Assembly: GCF_014636295.1 (NCBI RefSeq)
Contig: NZ_BMEC01000010.1
Span: 1-64,000 of the forward strand
DNA: 64,000 bases
Direction of reading: 5' to 3'
Source: Marivirga lumbricoides
GTDB lineage: Bacteria > Bacteroidota > Bacteroidia > Cytophagales > Cyclobacteriaceae
In this document: one piece after another, positions 43,036 through 50,956 of the stretch
Position numbering within the stretch: position 1 is the first letter of the stretch
Layout: each line of letters opens with the position of its first letter
Notes under the pieces: generated by a model
Databases searched by the model: none
Told to the model about the DNA's origin: nothing
What the model saw: the letters and a program-made list of their open reading frames with translations, nothing else
Program-made: the position numbers and the translations under genes

Positions 43036-43080
43036 GTTTCCTAAACTTTAGATGCAGGTTCGATTCCTGCCGGAGCCACT
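43036..43080 (+). other. 3' half of a tRNA-Arg gene (attachment-site scar)
   Basis: The segment runs from the anticodon loop (TTTCCTAAA) through the T-arm (GCAGGTTCGATTCCTGC) to an acceptor end CGGAGCC. It matches the tRNA at 42861 closely up to the T-arm but has a different acceptor (CGGAGCC instead of CAGGGCT), so it comes from a related tRNA-Arg. No 5' half is present. Such halves are left by integration of elements into tRNA 3' ends. Confidence 0.65.
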
Positions 43081-43379
43081 TTTTATATAGAGAACCCCAC
43101 CTTATATTTATAGATTAAGTAATCCAGATTAGATTATTAACCCTTCTCACCTTCGTTCGTAACGAAGATGCTTAGACTAGGCATTTTCAGTGTTTAGAAA
43201 AAGATAATCTATCCTTCTGCTGGAGCAAGCTTTTAACATTATAAAAATAGGAGAAAATGTATACAGTTCAGCAAGGGATTATTCTTGAAGAACAGGTTTA
43301 GTATAAGTTAGCTTTCTGAGTTGAAAACTCATACTTTGAGAATCCTCGTTGCAAACTAGGTTTAGCGGGCTAATTACCT
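43081..43379. other. Intergenic stretch after the tRNA scar
   Basis: I see no gene. CTTCGTT (43151-43157) and AACGAAG (43161-43167) make a small perfect hairpin followed by GATGCTTAGACTAG; a similar CCTTCGTTAG ... CAGCTTAGACTA occurs near 41888-41920, so this may be a dispersed repeat. Confidence 0.4.
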
Positions 43380-43868
43380 ATGATTTACAAATTGGGAATT
43401 GATTTAAAGCAGTTAAAAATGAATCAAAAGAATTATGTGTTATTTATTGGAGCAATTGTATTAACACTATTTGGCAGTATTCTTTCTCTTTTTTTTGTTT
43501 TTCGTGAAATTAAAGAGGTTGTTAACTATTATAATGATGGTGTTGTTGTCGGAGGAGAGATTTTGGAAATAGGAGAAAAAACTGACGAATCATATAGAGA
43601 ACTTACTATTAGATACAGTTTTAGAGAAGAAACTCTTTCAGCCAAAATATACACAAAAGATGGATCCTTAGAGGCAGGAAACATTATCCAAGTAATATTA
43701 TTACCTTCCGATCCTAAAACTCTTGTAATCAATACATTTAAAGGAAAATATTCTAATATTATTATTTCACTGATACTATTCCTGTTTTTTTTAAGTGGGT
43801 TTCTTTTGATAATTAAATATAGAGATTGGTTGTTGCGACAGGAAGGTGGTGTTTGGCCTTATGGATAG
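43380..43868 (+). CDS. DUF3592-like membrane protein
   Basis: 162 aa with two transmembrane helices, about 20-42 (YVLFIGAIVLTLFGSILSLF) and 126-147 (IIISLILFLFFLSGFLLII). Between them is a small beta domain (VVVGGEILEIGEK, ELTIRYSFREE, GNIIQVILLPSDPKTLVIN) typical of DUF3592 proteins, whose function is unknown. It stands alone between the tRNA scar and the RAYT region, and may be part of a small cargo cassette. Confidence 0.65.
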   Translation: MIYKLGIDLKQLKMNQKNYVLFIGAIVLTLFGSILSLFFVFREIKEVVNYYNDGVVVGGEILEIGEKTDESYRELTIRYSFREETLSAKIYTKDGSLEAGNIIQVILLPSDPKTLVINTFKGKYSNIIISLILFLFFLSGFLLIIKYRDWLLRQEGGVWPYG

Positions 43869-43884
43869 GTTACTTTCGACTTCC

Positions 43885-44122
43885 CCACTAACGCGCGTTG
43901 CGCAGCTAAACGCGTGCTATTTGCTTTTTAGCACCCTATGTCTAAGATCACAAGAATTGTAAAATAGGATATGTTTTTATAAGTTCAATTATCAAAGAAT
44001 TGAAACAAAACCATGTCTGAGAAATATAAATTTAATAATCCGGAAGGAATATATTTTGTAACCTGCACCATAGTTTATTGGATAGATTTATTTACCAGAA
44101 AAGAGTATAATCACATCATTAT
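43885..44122 (+). repeat. Direct repeat, left copy (RAYT 5' region)
   Basis: About 238 bp nearly identical to 45405-45650. Both begin at CCACTA before a REP-like hairpin (GCGCGTTGCGCAGC, then AACGCGTGC) and run into the first 37 codons of the RAYT transposase. The right copy carries an extra 8-10 bp within the leader. The repeat stops abruptly after CACATCATTAT. Confidence 0.85.
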
Positions 44123-44126
44123 TTAG
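44013..44126 (+). pseudogene. Truncated RAYT transposase (first 37 codons)
   Basis: MSEKYKFNNPEGIYFVTCTI and the following 17 residues are the same as in the intact transposase at 45541 apart from two substitutions. The match ends at 44122 and a chance stop closes the frame. The catalytic His pair and Tyr are missing. The break marks the left junction of the inserted two-gene cassette. Confidence 0.8.
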
Positions 44127-44155
44127 GTTGAATGGAAGCTAAATTTAGAAAAGAA

Positions 44156-44503
44156 ATGAGAATTAAATATATATTGTTTGCTCTACTAATTATTGGATGT
44201 TCAAAAGATAAAAATAATAGTATTTCTTCGTATGAGATTCTGAATACAAGCTATGCGCAAAAATTAAATAAAGAAAAATTTCTAGTGATGTATAAAAATC
44301 CTCTAAATATAGGTTATTTTTCAAATGATACATTAATATTTGATTCCATTGTTTTTGTTTTGAAGCAACCCATTAATTCTTCTAAAGGTGATTCGAAGGG
44401 TGGTAAGGATTTAATGGATTATGATGTGATGTATAAGCAAGGAGCGGACTACTCGGATGAACAGAAGAAAGTGATTAAGGAAATAGCAGGGGAAGATGAA
44501 TAG
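44156..44503 (+). CDS. Small lipoprotein
   Basis: About 115 aa. I choose the ATG at 44156 because MRIKYILFALLIIGCSKDK is a standard lipoprotein signal with the lipobox Cys at residue 15; an ATG at 44132 would add eight polar residues. The mature part is acidic and has no recognised domain. It overlaps the next gene by 8 bases. Together with that gene it forms a cassette between two copies of the RAYT 5' region. Confidence 0.6.
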   Translation: MRIKYILFALLIIGCSKDKNNSISSYEILNTSYAQKLNKEKFLVMYKNPLNIGYFSNDTLIFDSIVFVLKQPINSSKGDSKGGKDLMDYDVMYKQGADYSDEQKKVIKEIAGEDE

Positions 44504-45212
44504 AAAAATATCTATAATATTAATTATTATTTTAATCGGTTTTTTTTTAATTCGAATTAGACCTATTGATTTTAAACAAAAAATAGAATTAGCCATTCTT
44601 GAGCAAATAGATACAGATTTTCTCTGGAGAAACTTGAGATATATTCCAGAGAATATTTCTGAAAGGTTTAGTTTTAAGTTGTTTAAAGAAAAAGGAGAGT
44701 CGAAAATATATTGTGTTAACTATTCCTATAAGAGTGTTTTTTACTCCTTTTATTATGGGGTTTGGGCAAATGGCGATATTAATAATATTAAGAAGGGATT
44801 CGTGACAAATCCAGCAAATGGGTTTGATATGACGGATTTAATACAAATTGAGGCATTTAATAGAATAGCCAAAGAATTTAATTGGTCTAATACAACATTA
44901 ATACATAATTTTTCTTTTTTTCTATCTAATTTTTGTGAAATGGAGTACAGTCTACCTTTAGAAAGTGTAGATGATTATGAACGTATAATTGGACAGTATC
45001 CTTTGAGCAAAGAAAAGGAAATTATACTAACCCCTATACTGTCAAGAAACAGGGTAGAGAATTTATTAAATAAAGAAGATAATGGAATTTATTATTACTG
45101 GTATTACGATCAAGGCTTGATGAAGTTTAGTTACCATTTAGTCGGTGGTGAGGTGAAATGGGTAAAGTCATCCTTTGTTGGATATTTAGGCAATGAAATC
45201 ACTCGTATATGA
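44496..45212 (+). CDS. Membrane-anchored protein, 238 aa, unknown
   Basis: An N-terminal transmembrane helix (ISIILIIILIGFFLIRI) is followed by a Tyr-, Phe- and Asn-rich exported-type domain with no recognised motif. The low GC content (strings of A and T) is even lower than that of the neighbours and suggests foreign origin. The start overlaps the lipoprotein gene by 8 bases, so the two probably act as a pair, for example effector and immunity protein; this is a guess from arrangement. Confidence 0.55.
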   Translation: MNRKISIILIIILIGFFLIRIRPIDFKQKIELAILEQIDTDFLWRNLRYIPENISERFSFKLFKEKGESKIYCVNYSYKSVFYSFYYGVWANGDINNIKKGFVTNPANGFDMTDLIQIEAFNRIAKEFNWSNTTLIHNFSFFLSNFCEMEYSLPLESVDDYERIIGQYPLSKEKEIILTPILSRNRVENLLNKEDNGIYYYWYYDQGLMKFSYHLVGGEVKWVKSSFVGYLGNEITRI

Positions 45213-45540
45213 GTGCGGAATAAATCAATAGGCAGAACCAAAAAAAAATTAAACAGATGAGGAAATTAGAAGCTACTTGCTAATATTTTCCTGAAAGAAC
45301 TGATTGAATTTTTTAGTGGTGAGCATTTTATCCCCCGCTGGCGCACGCGTTTTCGCGTGTGTCAAAAGCATCAAGACGCATAAGCCTGTCTTGTTTTAGC
45401 ATTTCCACTAGCGCGCGTTGCGCAGCAAAACGCGTGCTATTTGCTTTTTAGCACACTATGTCTAAGATCATAAGATCACAAGAATTGTAAAATAGGATAT
45501 GTTTTTATAAGTTCGATTATCAAAGAATTGAAACAAAACC
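45213..45540 (+). repeat. REP-like palindromes upstream of the RAYT gene
   Basis: No gene is present. CACGCG-TTTT-CGCGTG (45344-45359) is a perfect hairpin. A second set begins at 45411 (GCGCGCGTTGCGCAGC, AACGCGTGC), the start of the 246-bp repeat that continues into the transposase gene. GCGTGC-type arms recur after the gene at 46089-46125. This arrangement, a RAYT gene framed by REP-like hairpins, is the standard one. Confidence 0.65.
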
Positions 45541-45650
45541 ATGTCTGAGAAATATAAATTTAATAATCCGGAAGGAATATATTTTGTAACCTGCACCATA
45601 GTTTATTGGATAGATTTATTTGCCAGAAAAGAGTATAGTCACATCATTAT
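45405..45650 (+). repeat. Direct repeat, right copy (RAYT 5' region)
   Basis: About 246 bp matching 43885-44122, with an extra TAAGATCA-type duplication near 45468-45480. It covers the REP-like hairpin, the leader and the first part of the intact transposase gene. Confidence 0.85.
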
Positions 45651-46095
45651 CGATACTTTAAGATATTATCAGAAGAAGCGAAATTTAAAAATTTATGCAT
45701 TTTGTATTATGCCTAGTCATTTACATTTAATTATAAGCTCAAATGATTCAAATGAAAGCCTGGGAGGTATCATGAGAGATTTTAAGAAATTAAGTAATAA
45801 GAGAATAATAGAGGGAATCAGCTTATTAAATGAAAGTAGAAAGGAATGGTTATTAAGGGCGTTCCAAAATGCAGGGAAGAAATTGAAAAGAATAAAATCT
45901 AATAAGGTGTGGCAGGATGGAAATCGATCTATTGAATTAGATAATAATTTTATATTGCAACAGAAACTAGATTACATTCATAATAATCCTGTTGTATCAG
46001 AGATTGTTGAAGAAGCAGTGGATTATAAGTACAGTTCAGCGAAGGAATATGCTAGCTTAAGAAGTGGATTGTTGGAAATTGAATTATTGTGCTAA
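45541..46095 (+). CDS. REP-associated tyrosine transposase (RAYT, Y1 HUH family)
   Basis: 184 aa. FCIMPSHLHLII contains the HxH metal site (H60, H62) and KLDYIHNNPVVSEIVEEAVD contains the catalytic Tyr (Y144 or Y145) in the usual YIHxNPV setting. These single-strand transposases bind and cut REP hairpins, and REP-like palindromes flank this gene on both sides. The gene is intact. A truncated copy 1.5 kb upstream shows that the locus has been duplicated or split by an insertion. Confidence 0.9.
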   Translation: MSEKYKFNNPEGIYFVTCTIVYWIDLFARKEYSHIIIDTLRYYQKKRNLKIYAFCIMPSHLHLIISSNDSNESLGGIMRDFKKLSNKRIIEGISLLNESRKEWLLRAFQNAGKKLKRIKSNKVWQDGNRSIELDNNFILQQKLDYIHNNPVVSEIVEEAVDYKYSSAKEYASLRSGLLEIELLC

Positions 46096-46130
46096 GCACG
46101 CGTTTAGCTTCGCAACGCGCGCAAGCAGAG
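46089..46130. repeat. REP-like palindrome after the RAYT gene
   Basis: GTGCTAAGCACGCGTTTAGC and TTCGCAACGCGCGCAAGC repeat, in inverse orientation, the AACGCGTGC / GCGCGCGTTGCGCAGC elements at 45411-45450. Inverted REPs on both sides of a RAYT gene are its probable substrates. Confidence 0.6.
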
Positions 46131-46149
46131 CCGCTTTTACTTCCTCACT

Positions 46150-47355
46150 TTAACTCTTAAACCACCCTTTTACCTTCTTGGCCAATTTAGATTCCATGCC
46201 CTCGCCTTCACCACTGTCCTCAATGCCCAAAGTATAACCTAAAGGCTGAAGAATTGGCACATGGTCTGAAATCGATTTGATAAAACTAAATAGAGGCAGG
46301 AATACAATCATGCCAATCACTCCCCACACTGCTGCACCAATTACTACAGAGAAGATGGTGAAAAGCGGATTTACTTTTATTCTGTTGCCCACCAGGAAGG
46401 GTTCAATCAGGTAGCTTTCTATAAACTGAGCAATCATATAGGTTCCTAGCACAATCCAAACTGCATTCAAGTGGCCAGTGGTGATGTAGGCCACAGCTAA
46501 AGCTATTACCCCTCCTATTAAAGGGCCCACATAAGGCACCAGGGAAAGCACTGCTGCCAGAAAAGCCGTAGTAAAAGGACTTTCCATGCCAGAGATGGAG
46601 AAGCCGATTGAGTAAACAATAGTAAGTGCCACTACAAGAATGGTTTTACCTATCAGAAATTGCCGCGCCTGCGTTACTATCTTTGATAGTATAGTTTTGC
46701 CTTCACTCTGATGCTTTTCAGGAATAAACTTTAATGCCGCTTTCCTAAATTTATCTCTGTATAGCAGCATAAAGAAAATGTAGACAGCGATTAATAGCAA
46801 ATTGCCAAAAGAGTTAAAAGTGCTTGACGCTATTGCGGTAAGCTGTCCTTTTACTGATGAACTCATGCTACTCTTACTATTTTGAGAAGATTTATCCGCT
46901 TGATCAGACTGATTGGTTGCAGCTGAGTTATTGTTGTTTTGTTTTTCAGGTGGAGATGGATTTTCTCCCGCTTTATTATTGTCTTCCAAAGGGTTGTCTA
47001 TCGTAAAGCCACTGTTGTTTTCTACAAAAGTTTCTAATCTGCTAAACTGTTGACTTAGCCGGTCTTCAATGTCCGACCACTGATCCGTCATTTTCTTTAC
47101 CTCCATCCCTACTGCCCATAATGTGCCTACTATAAATAGTACAAATATCAAATCGGAACACAAGGCGGACCAACCTTTCTTCCAGCCTTTTTTTTCGAGG
47201 AAATTTGCCACGGGAGCCAGCATCATGGAGAGTATCATCGCCAGAAAGATGGGAGCTAAAATTCCCTTGGCTCGATTCATTCCTAAAAACAGAAAATAGA
47301 ATATGCCTACAATGAGGAAGACAACTAAAAGGAATCGAATGAGCTTGTTATTCAT
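46150..47355 (-). CDS. AI-2E-family (PerM/TqsA-like) membrane transporter
   Basis: 401 aa. Hydrophobic segments occur in the arrangement of the AI-2E transporter family: two near the N-terminus (FLLVVFLIVGIFYFLFLG, AKGILAPIFLAMILSMMLAP), a polar Asn/Ser-rich periplasmic insert (about 125-170), then LVPYVGPLIGGVIALAVAY, a family signature, and YLIEPFLVGNRIKVNPL. Members export small molecules or ions; the name reflects one E. coli case. The C-terminus is charged. It is a single gene and an ordinary chromosomal component. Confidence 0.88.
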   Translation of the reverse strand: MNNKLIRFLLVVFLIVGIFYFLFLGMNRAKGILAPIFLAMILSMMLAPVANFLEKKGWKKGWSALCSDLIFVLFIVGTLWAVGMEVKKMTDQWSDIEDRLSQQFSRLETFVENNSGFTIDNPLEDNNKAGENPSPPEKQNNNNSAATNQSDQADKSSQNSKSSMSSSVKGQLTAIASSTFNSFGNLLLIAVYIFFMLLYRDKFRKAALKFIPEKHQSEGKTILSKIVTQARQFLIGKTILVVALTIVYSIGFSISGMESPFTTAFLAAVLSLVPYVGPLIGGVIALAVAYITTGHLNAVWIVLGTYMIAQFIESYLIEPFLVGNRIKVNPLFTIFSVVIGAAVWGVIGMIVFLPLFSFIKSISDHVPILQPLGYTLGIEDSGEGEGMESKLAKKVKGWFKS

Positions 47356-47835
47356 AAAAGAAGCGCTAAAGATAAAAAATGCTCTACTGGCAATTAGCAG
47401 TAGAACTGAGCCTGTTGAGATTAATCAAGGCAATACTTCTAAGAAAGGATACGGGAAATTCGGAAGGCTGTTTGTTTTAGTGGTATTTAATGGTAAATCC
47501 GGAGGTATTTATGCACAATTTCACACTGTTAAGATGTTGTGGAAATAGGCTCGATGTTATTCTGCCTCCTCTCTTCCAGGAATAGAGGGGAGAAATCTGC
47601 TATATATAAGGTATCAATTGAAAATTTTTAGAGGGACTTCGATTACTAATTTATAATGATCGCCTGCAATTTTAGCTTCTCTTCAGAAAAAAGCCTGTGC
47701 TGACTAATGGGTAAGAAGACTGGTCCGGAATGAGTCAGAAAAACTGAGATGTCCTAAAAACACGCTACTTTCAAGTTATCTCATTTGAAGTTTAGTTCAA
47801 AGACTGGGAAGGATTGATAGTCTATCCCTATTAAA
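47356..47835. other. Intergenic region, no gene seen
   Basis: About 480 bases without a supportable gene. A small frame at 47303-47548 overlaps the transporter start in reverse and lacks motifs. CTCTCTTCC ... GGGGAG near 47570-47593 could form a weak hairpin. Confidence 0.5.
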
Positions 47836-48279
47836 TCAATAATCATTATTTACTTCAATCCAATAGCCATTCGGGTCCTGAAAATAGATTTGCTGTACAC
47901 CATCCACCCTTGTGGTAATAGCTCCCTTCTTACCAGGCCAATCTTCAAAAGGTATTTTTCTTCTTTTCAGCAGACCTACAAATGACTCCATGTTGGCAAT
48001 GCTAAAACACAGATGATTGTTTTTGTTAACTGATATTTCCTGCCACTCCCCTTCAATTAAATGCAATTGGGAGTTGCCTAACTTAAACCAGGTATGTTTT
48101 CCGTCTTTAAAGGGCTCTTCTATTTGTTCTAACCCAATAATTTCAGTATAAAAAGAAGTGCTTTGCTCCAGGCTTTCCACATAAACTGCAATGTGATTGA
48201 GTTTTACCTGAGCGTTTAATGCTAAAGAAAATAAGAGCAATGAGGTTAGCAAAGTGTTGAGTGCAAAGAGTCTTTTCAT
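47836..48279 (-). CDS. Exported VOC-family (glyoxalase/bleomycin-resistance-like) protein
   Basis: 147 aa. The signal peptide MKRLFALNTLLTSLLLFSLA ends before AQ. The mature part is one vicinal-oxygen-chelate unit pair: KLNHIAVYVESLEQSTSFYT (His metal ligand), NNHLCFSIANMESFVGLLKR (second His), and IYFQDPNGYWIEVNN (Glu ligand). The substrate cannot be read; fosfomycin-resistance-like and lactoylglutathione-lyase-like proteins share this fold. Export to the periplasm is less common in the family. Confidence 0.8.
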   Translation of the reverse strand: MKRLFALNTLLTSLLLFSLALNAQVKLNHIAVYVESLEQSTSFYTEIIGLEQIEEPFKDGKHTWFKLGNSQLHLIEGEWQEISVNKNNHLCFSIANMESFVGLLKRRKIPFEDWPGKKGAITTRVDGVQQIYFQDPNGYWIEVNNDY

Positions 48280-48330
48280 GAAGAAGGTATTTATTGGATT
48301 AAAACATTTTGGAGGTAAAAAAAAGGGCTT

Positions 48331-49128
48331 TTACAAGCCCTCATTTTTTGCGATTAGTTCAGCAAGATCCAGCACTTTTACACTGCTTTCCTTTTCTTTG
48401 TTTTTTACGCCATCGCTCATCATCGTCATACAAAAAGGACAACCTGCAGCAATTACTTCAGCACCAGTGTCCAGAGCCTCCTCTGTTCTTTCAATATTTA
48501 CTTCCTTTCTACCAGGCTCAGCATCTTTAAACATCTGAGCACCCCCGGCACCGCAGCATAAGCCCTTCGTTTTACAACGTTTCATCTCTACCAGTTCAGC
48601 ATCCAGAGCTTTAATTACATCTCTCGGTGCTTCGTAAACACCATTGGCTCTACCCAGATAACATGAGTCATGAAATGTTATCTTTTTACCTTTATACTCG
48701 CCACCACCTTTAAGTGTGATTTTACCATCATTGATTAATTGTTGTAAAAAGGTCGAATGATGGATGACCTCGTAATTACCTCCTAATTCAGGATATTCAT
48801 TCTTCAAAGTATTAAAGCAATGAGGACATGCTGTCACTATTTTTTTAACATTATAGCCGTTCAGCACCTGTATATTGGACATAGCCTGCATCTGGAAAAG
48901 GAATTCATTTCCGGCTCTTCTGGCGGGGTCTCCTGTACAGGACTCCTCGGGGCCTAAAACTGCAAAATTGATTCCTACTTTATTTAAAATTTTAGTGAAG
49001 GCAATAGTTACAGCTTTATATCTGTCATCAAAAGAGCCTGCACAGCCCACCCAGAAAAGTACTTCAGGAGACTCTCCTTTGCCACTCATTTCTTGCATGG
49101 TTGGTACTTTATATGTTATATCACTCAT
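48331..49128 (-). CDS. (Fe-S)-binding oxidoreductase subunit with CCG domains
   Basis: 265 aa. Two cysteine-rich (CCG) domains are visible: FWVGCAGSFDDR, ACPHCFNTLKNEYP, FHDSCYLGRANGVYE, CCGAGGAQMF and AAGCPFCMTMM. They resemble HdrB/GlpC/LutA-type subunits that hold a special 4Fe-4S cluster and accept electrons from a membrane partner. It follows the 440-aa iron-sulfur membrane protein by 39 bp in one operon. The electron donor and acceptor are unknown. Confidence 0.88.
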   Translation of the reverse strand: MSDITYKVPTMQEMSGKGESPEVLFWVGCAGSFDDRYKAVTIAFTKILNKVGINFAVLGPEESCTGDPARRAGNEFLFQMQAMSNIQVLNGYNVKKIVTACPHCFNTLKNEYPELGGNYEVIHHSTFLQQLINDGKITLKGGGEYKGKKITFHDSCYLGRANGVYEAPRDVIKALDAELVEMKRCKTKGLCCGAGGAQMFKDAEPGRKEVNIERTEEALDTGAEVIAAGCPFCMTMMSDGVKNKEKESSVKVLDLAELIAKNEGL

Positions 49129-49167
49129 TTCGTTCTTTTTAAAATTAAAATTTTAGATTTTTTAAGC

Positions 49168-50490
49168 TTATTTCTCTTCAGTCAATTTCTTTGCCCAGTT
49201 AAATCTGTCTGTTGGAGGAAATTTCCACGGAGCAAAGCTGGTTTCAATATTTTGGAACATGGCATTCCAAGATTGAGGTGAGCTGGATTCTTCCATTGCT
49301 TTAAACCTTCTGCCCTGCAAAATAATGTCGAGAGGGTTAATATTAACTGGACAGGCCTCTACGCAGGCATTACAACTTGTGCAGGCATTTATTTCTTCAT
49401 CGGTAATGTAGCTATCACTGAAAAGCGGATTTCCTTCTTCTGCAGGTTTGCCCATTTTAATGTTTTTACCCATTTCATCTATTCTGTCACGGGTGTCCAT
49501 CATAACTTTACGAGGAGAAAGTTTCTTGCCGGTAATGTTTGCAGGACATTCTGCTGTACATCTTCCACATTCTGTACAAGCATAAGCGCCCATAAGGCTT
49601 ACCCATTCTAAATCGTTTGCATCTTTGGCGCCAAGCCTTGCCACTTCAGCAGGAGGCTCTCCACTGGTAGCTCCTGTATCTATTCCAAGCATCGATTTTA
49701 CCTCGGTAGTAACATCATTCATGTTTTTCATTTTGCCTTTAGGCTCAACCCTTGAGTAATAGGTGTTAGGGAAAGCCATGAAAATATGAAGGTGCTTAGA
49801 ATAAGTTACATAAACTGCAAATGCCAGAATGCCTATAATATGGAACCACCATGCAAAACGCTCCACAAATACTAATGTGCTTATGCTCATATTTTCAAAC
49901 AGGGGTATCAAAAAGCTACTGAAGAAGAAAGAGCCGGTCTGGATGTAATGCTCGTCTCTTCCCTGCAAAAGTTGATCAGTAGCATTCATGGTTAATATAG
50001 CTAGCATTAAAATTATCTCTATTACAAGAATAAGGTTGGCATCAAGCTTTGGCCAGCCTGCCAAAGGCTTAAACCTGTCTACTTTCAGTACATTTCTTCT
50101 GATAAGAAATACCACACATGAAAAAAGGACTGCTACTGCTAAAAACTCAAATACGTTGATAGCTACAGTGTAGAATGAACCTAAAGCAGGAGCAAAGATT
50201 CTGTGAGTTCCTGCAATACCATCAATAATGAATTCCAATACTTCCAGGTTGATGATCAGAAAACCTCCATAAATTAAAAGGTGAAGAAATGCAGGGATAG
50301 GTTTTTTAAACATTTTTTTCTGACCAAGAGCAATCAGGAAAGTATTTTTCCATCTTTCAGGCTTATTGTCTGATCTGTCAGCTTTCCGGCCAAGTTGAAT
50401 ATTATTTTTTATCGTTCTGATTCTTCGGGTTAAAAAGAAAATTGCAATTGCAAGTACCAGAAGGAAAGCGATTTGCGAGATGTATTCCAT
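49168..50490 (-). CDS. Membrane 4Fe-4S oxidoreductase (HdrC/NarI-like fusion)
   Basis: 440 aa. The N-terminal 250 residues contain about six transmembrane helices (LVLAIAIFFL, FLHLLIYGGFLIINL, AVAVLFSCVVFLI, ANLILVIEIILMLA and others), as in the cytochrome-b-like NarI fold. The C-terminal part carries two 4Fe-4S motifs: CTECGRCTAECP and CTSCNACVEACP. It probably passes electrons between quinones and the CCG-domain partner encoded downstream. Such pairs are widespread in Bacteroidota. The start at MEYISQIAF gives a proper first helix. Confidence 0.88.
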   Translation of the reverse strand: MEYISQIAFLLVLAIAIFFLTRRIRTIKNNIQLGRKADRSDNKPERWKNTFLIALGQKKMFKKPIPAFLHLLIYGGFLIINLEVLEFIIDGIAGTHRIFAPALGSFYTVAINVFEFLAVAVLFSCVVFLIRRNVLKVDRFKPLAGWPKLDANLILVIEIILMLAILTMNATDQLLQGRDEHYIQTGSFFFSSFLIPLFENMSISTLVFVERFAWWFHIIGILAFAVYVTYSKHLHIFMAFPNTYYSRVEPKGKMKNMNDVTTEVKSMLGIDTGATSGEPPAEVARLGAKDANDLEWVSLMGAYACTECGRCTAECPANITGKKLSPRKVMMDTRDRIDEMGKNIKMGKPAEEGNPLFSDSYITDEEINACTSCNACVEACPVNINPLDIILQGRRFKAMEESSSPQSWNAMFQNIETSFAPWKFPPTDRFNWAKKLTEEK

Positions 50491-50539
50491 AGGTTGTGTT
50501 TAACAGTCTAAAATTTTTTTTATAATTTATTTCAAATTC

Positions 50540-50571
50540 TTTTTGCAGGATAAATTATTTATCTACTTTTG
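50540..50571 (+). promoter_or_regulatory. Promoter of tRNA-Phe
   Basis: TTTTTG (50540-50545), 18 bases, then TACTTTTG (50564-50571), a good match to TTTG / TAnnTTTG. Transcription would start around 50578, just before the tRNA at 50586. Confidence 0.65.
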
Positions 50572-50585
50572 CACCACTCTATCAC

Positions 50586-50658
50586 GGTGCTGTAGCTCAG
50601 TTGGTAGAGCATCGGACTGAAAATCCGTGAGTCGGTGGTTCGAGTCCACTCAGCACCA
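50586..50658 (+). tRNA. tRNA-Phe (anticodon GAA)
   Basis: The acceptor GGTGCTG pairs with CAGCACC, the D-arm is GCTCAGTTGGTAGAGC, the anticodon stem and loop are GGACTGAAAATCC with GAA, and the T-arm is GGTGGTTCGAGTCCACT. All stems are intact. No encoded CCA. A terminator follows directly. Confidence 0.95.
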
Positions 50659-50659
50659 C

Positions 50660-50691
50660 AAGCCTCGCTTTTAAAAAGTGAGGCTTTTTTG
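50660..50691 (+). terminator. Intrinsic terminator of tRNA-Phe
   Basis: AAGCCTCGCTTTT and AAAAAGTGAGGCTT form a stem (one mismatch) followed by a T-run. It ends one base after the tRNA. Confidence 0.85.
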
Positions 50692-50956
50692 TTTCTTTTA
50701 TATAGGTCAATTTCTATCATTATTTATTGGGTATAATTTATACTTTTTATTTGAGAAACGCTATTACAAGTAGCAGGAACCTTGAATCATCAACTAATAC
50801 CAACTATCAAGCCTTTACCAAATAGAAATATAAAAATAAACATTGGAGAGCAAAAATAGTATGCATACCTACTATTTTTATTTTATTTAAAATCAATACA
50901 GATAAGTGAATTCACTCTTAAGTTATTAATTTAGCAATCTTTTAAATGAAATTGAT

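Noticed and set aside
43885-45650. CRISPR-like repeats
   Set aside because: The repeats are two long copies of a transposase 5' region with REP hairpins, not short regular repeats with spacers. I saw no CRISPR array anywhere in the window.
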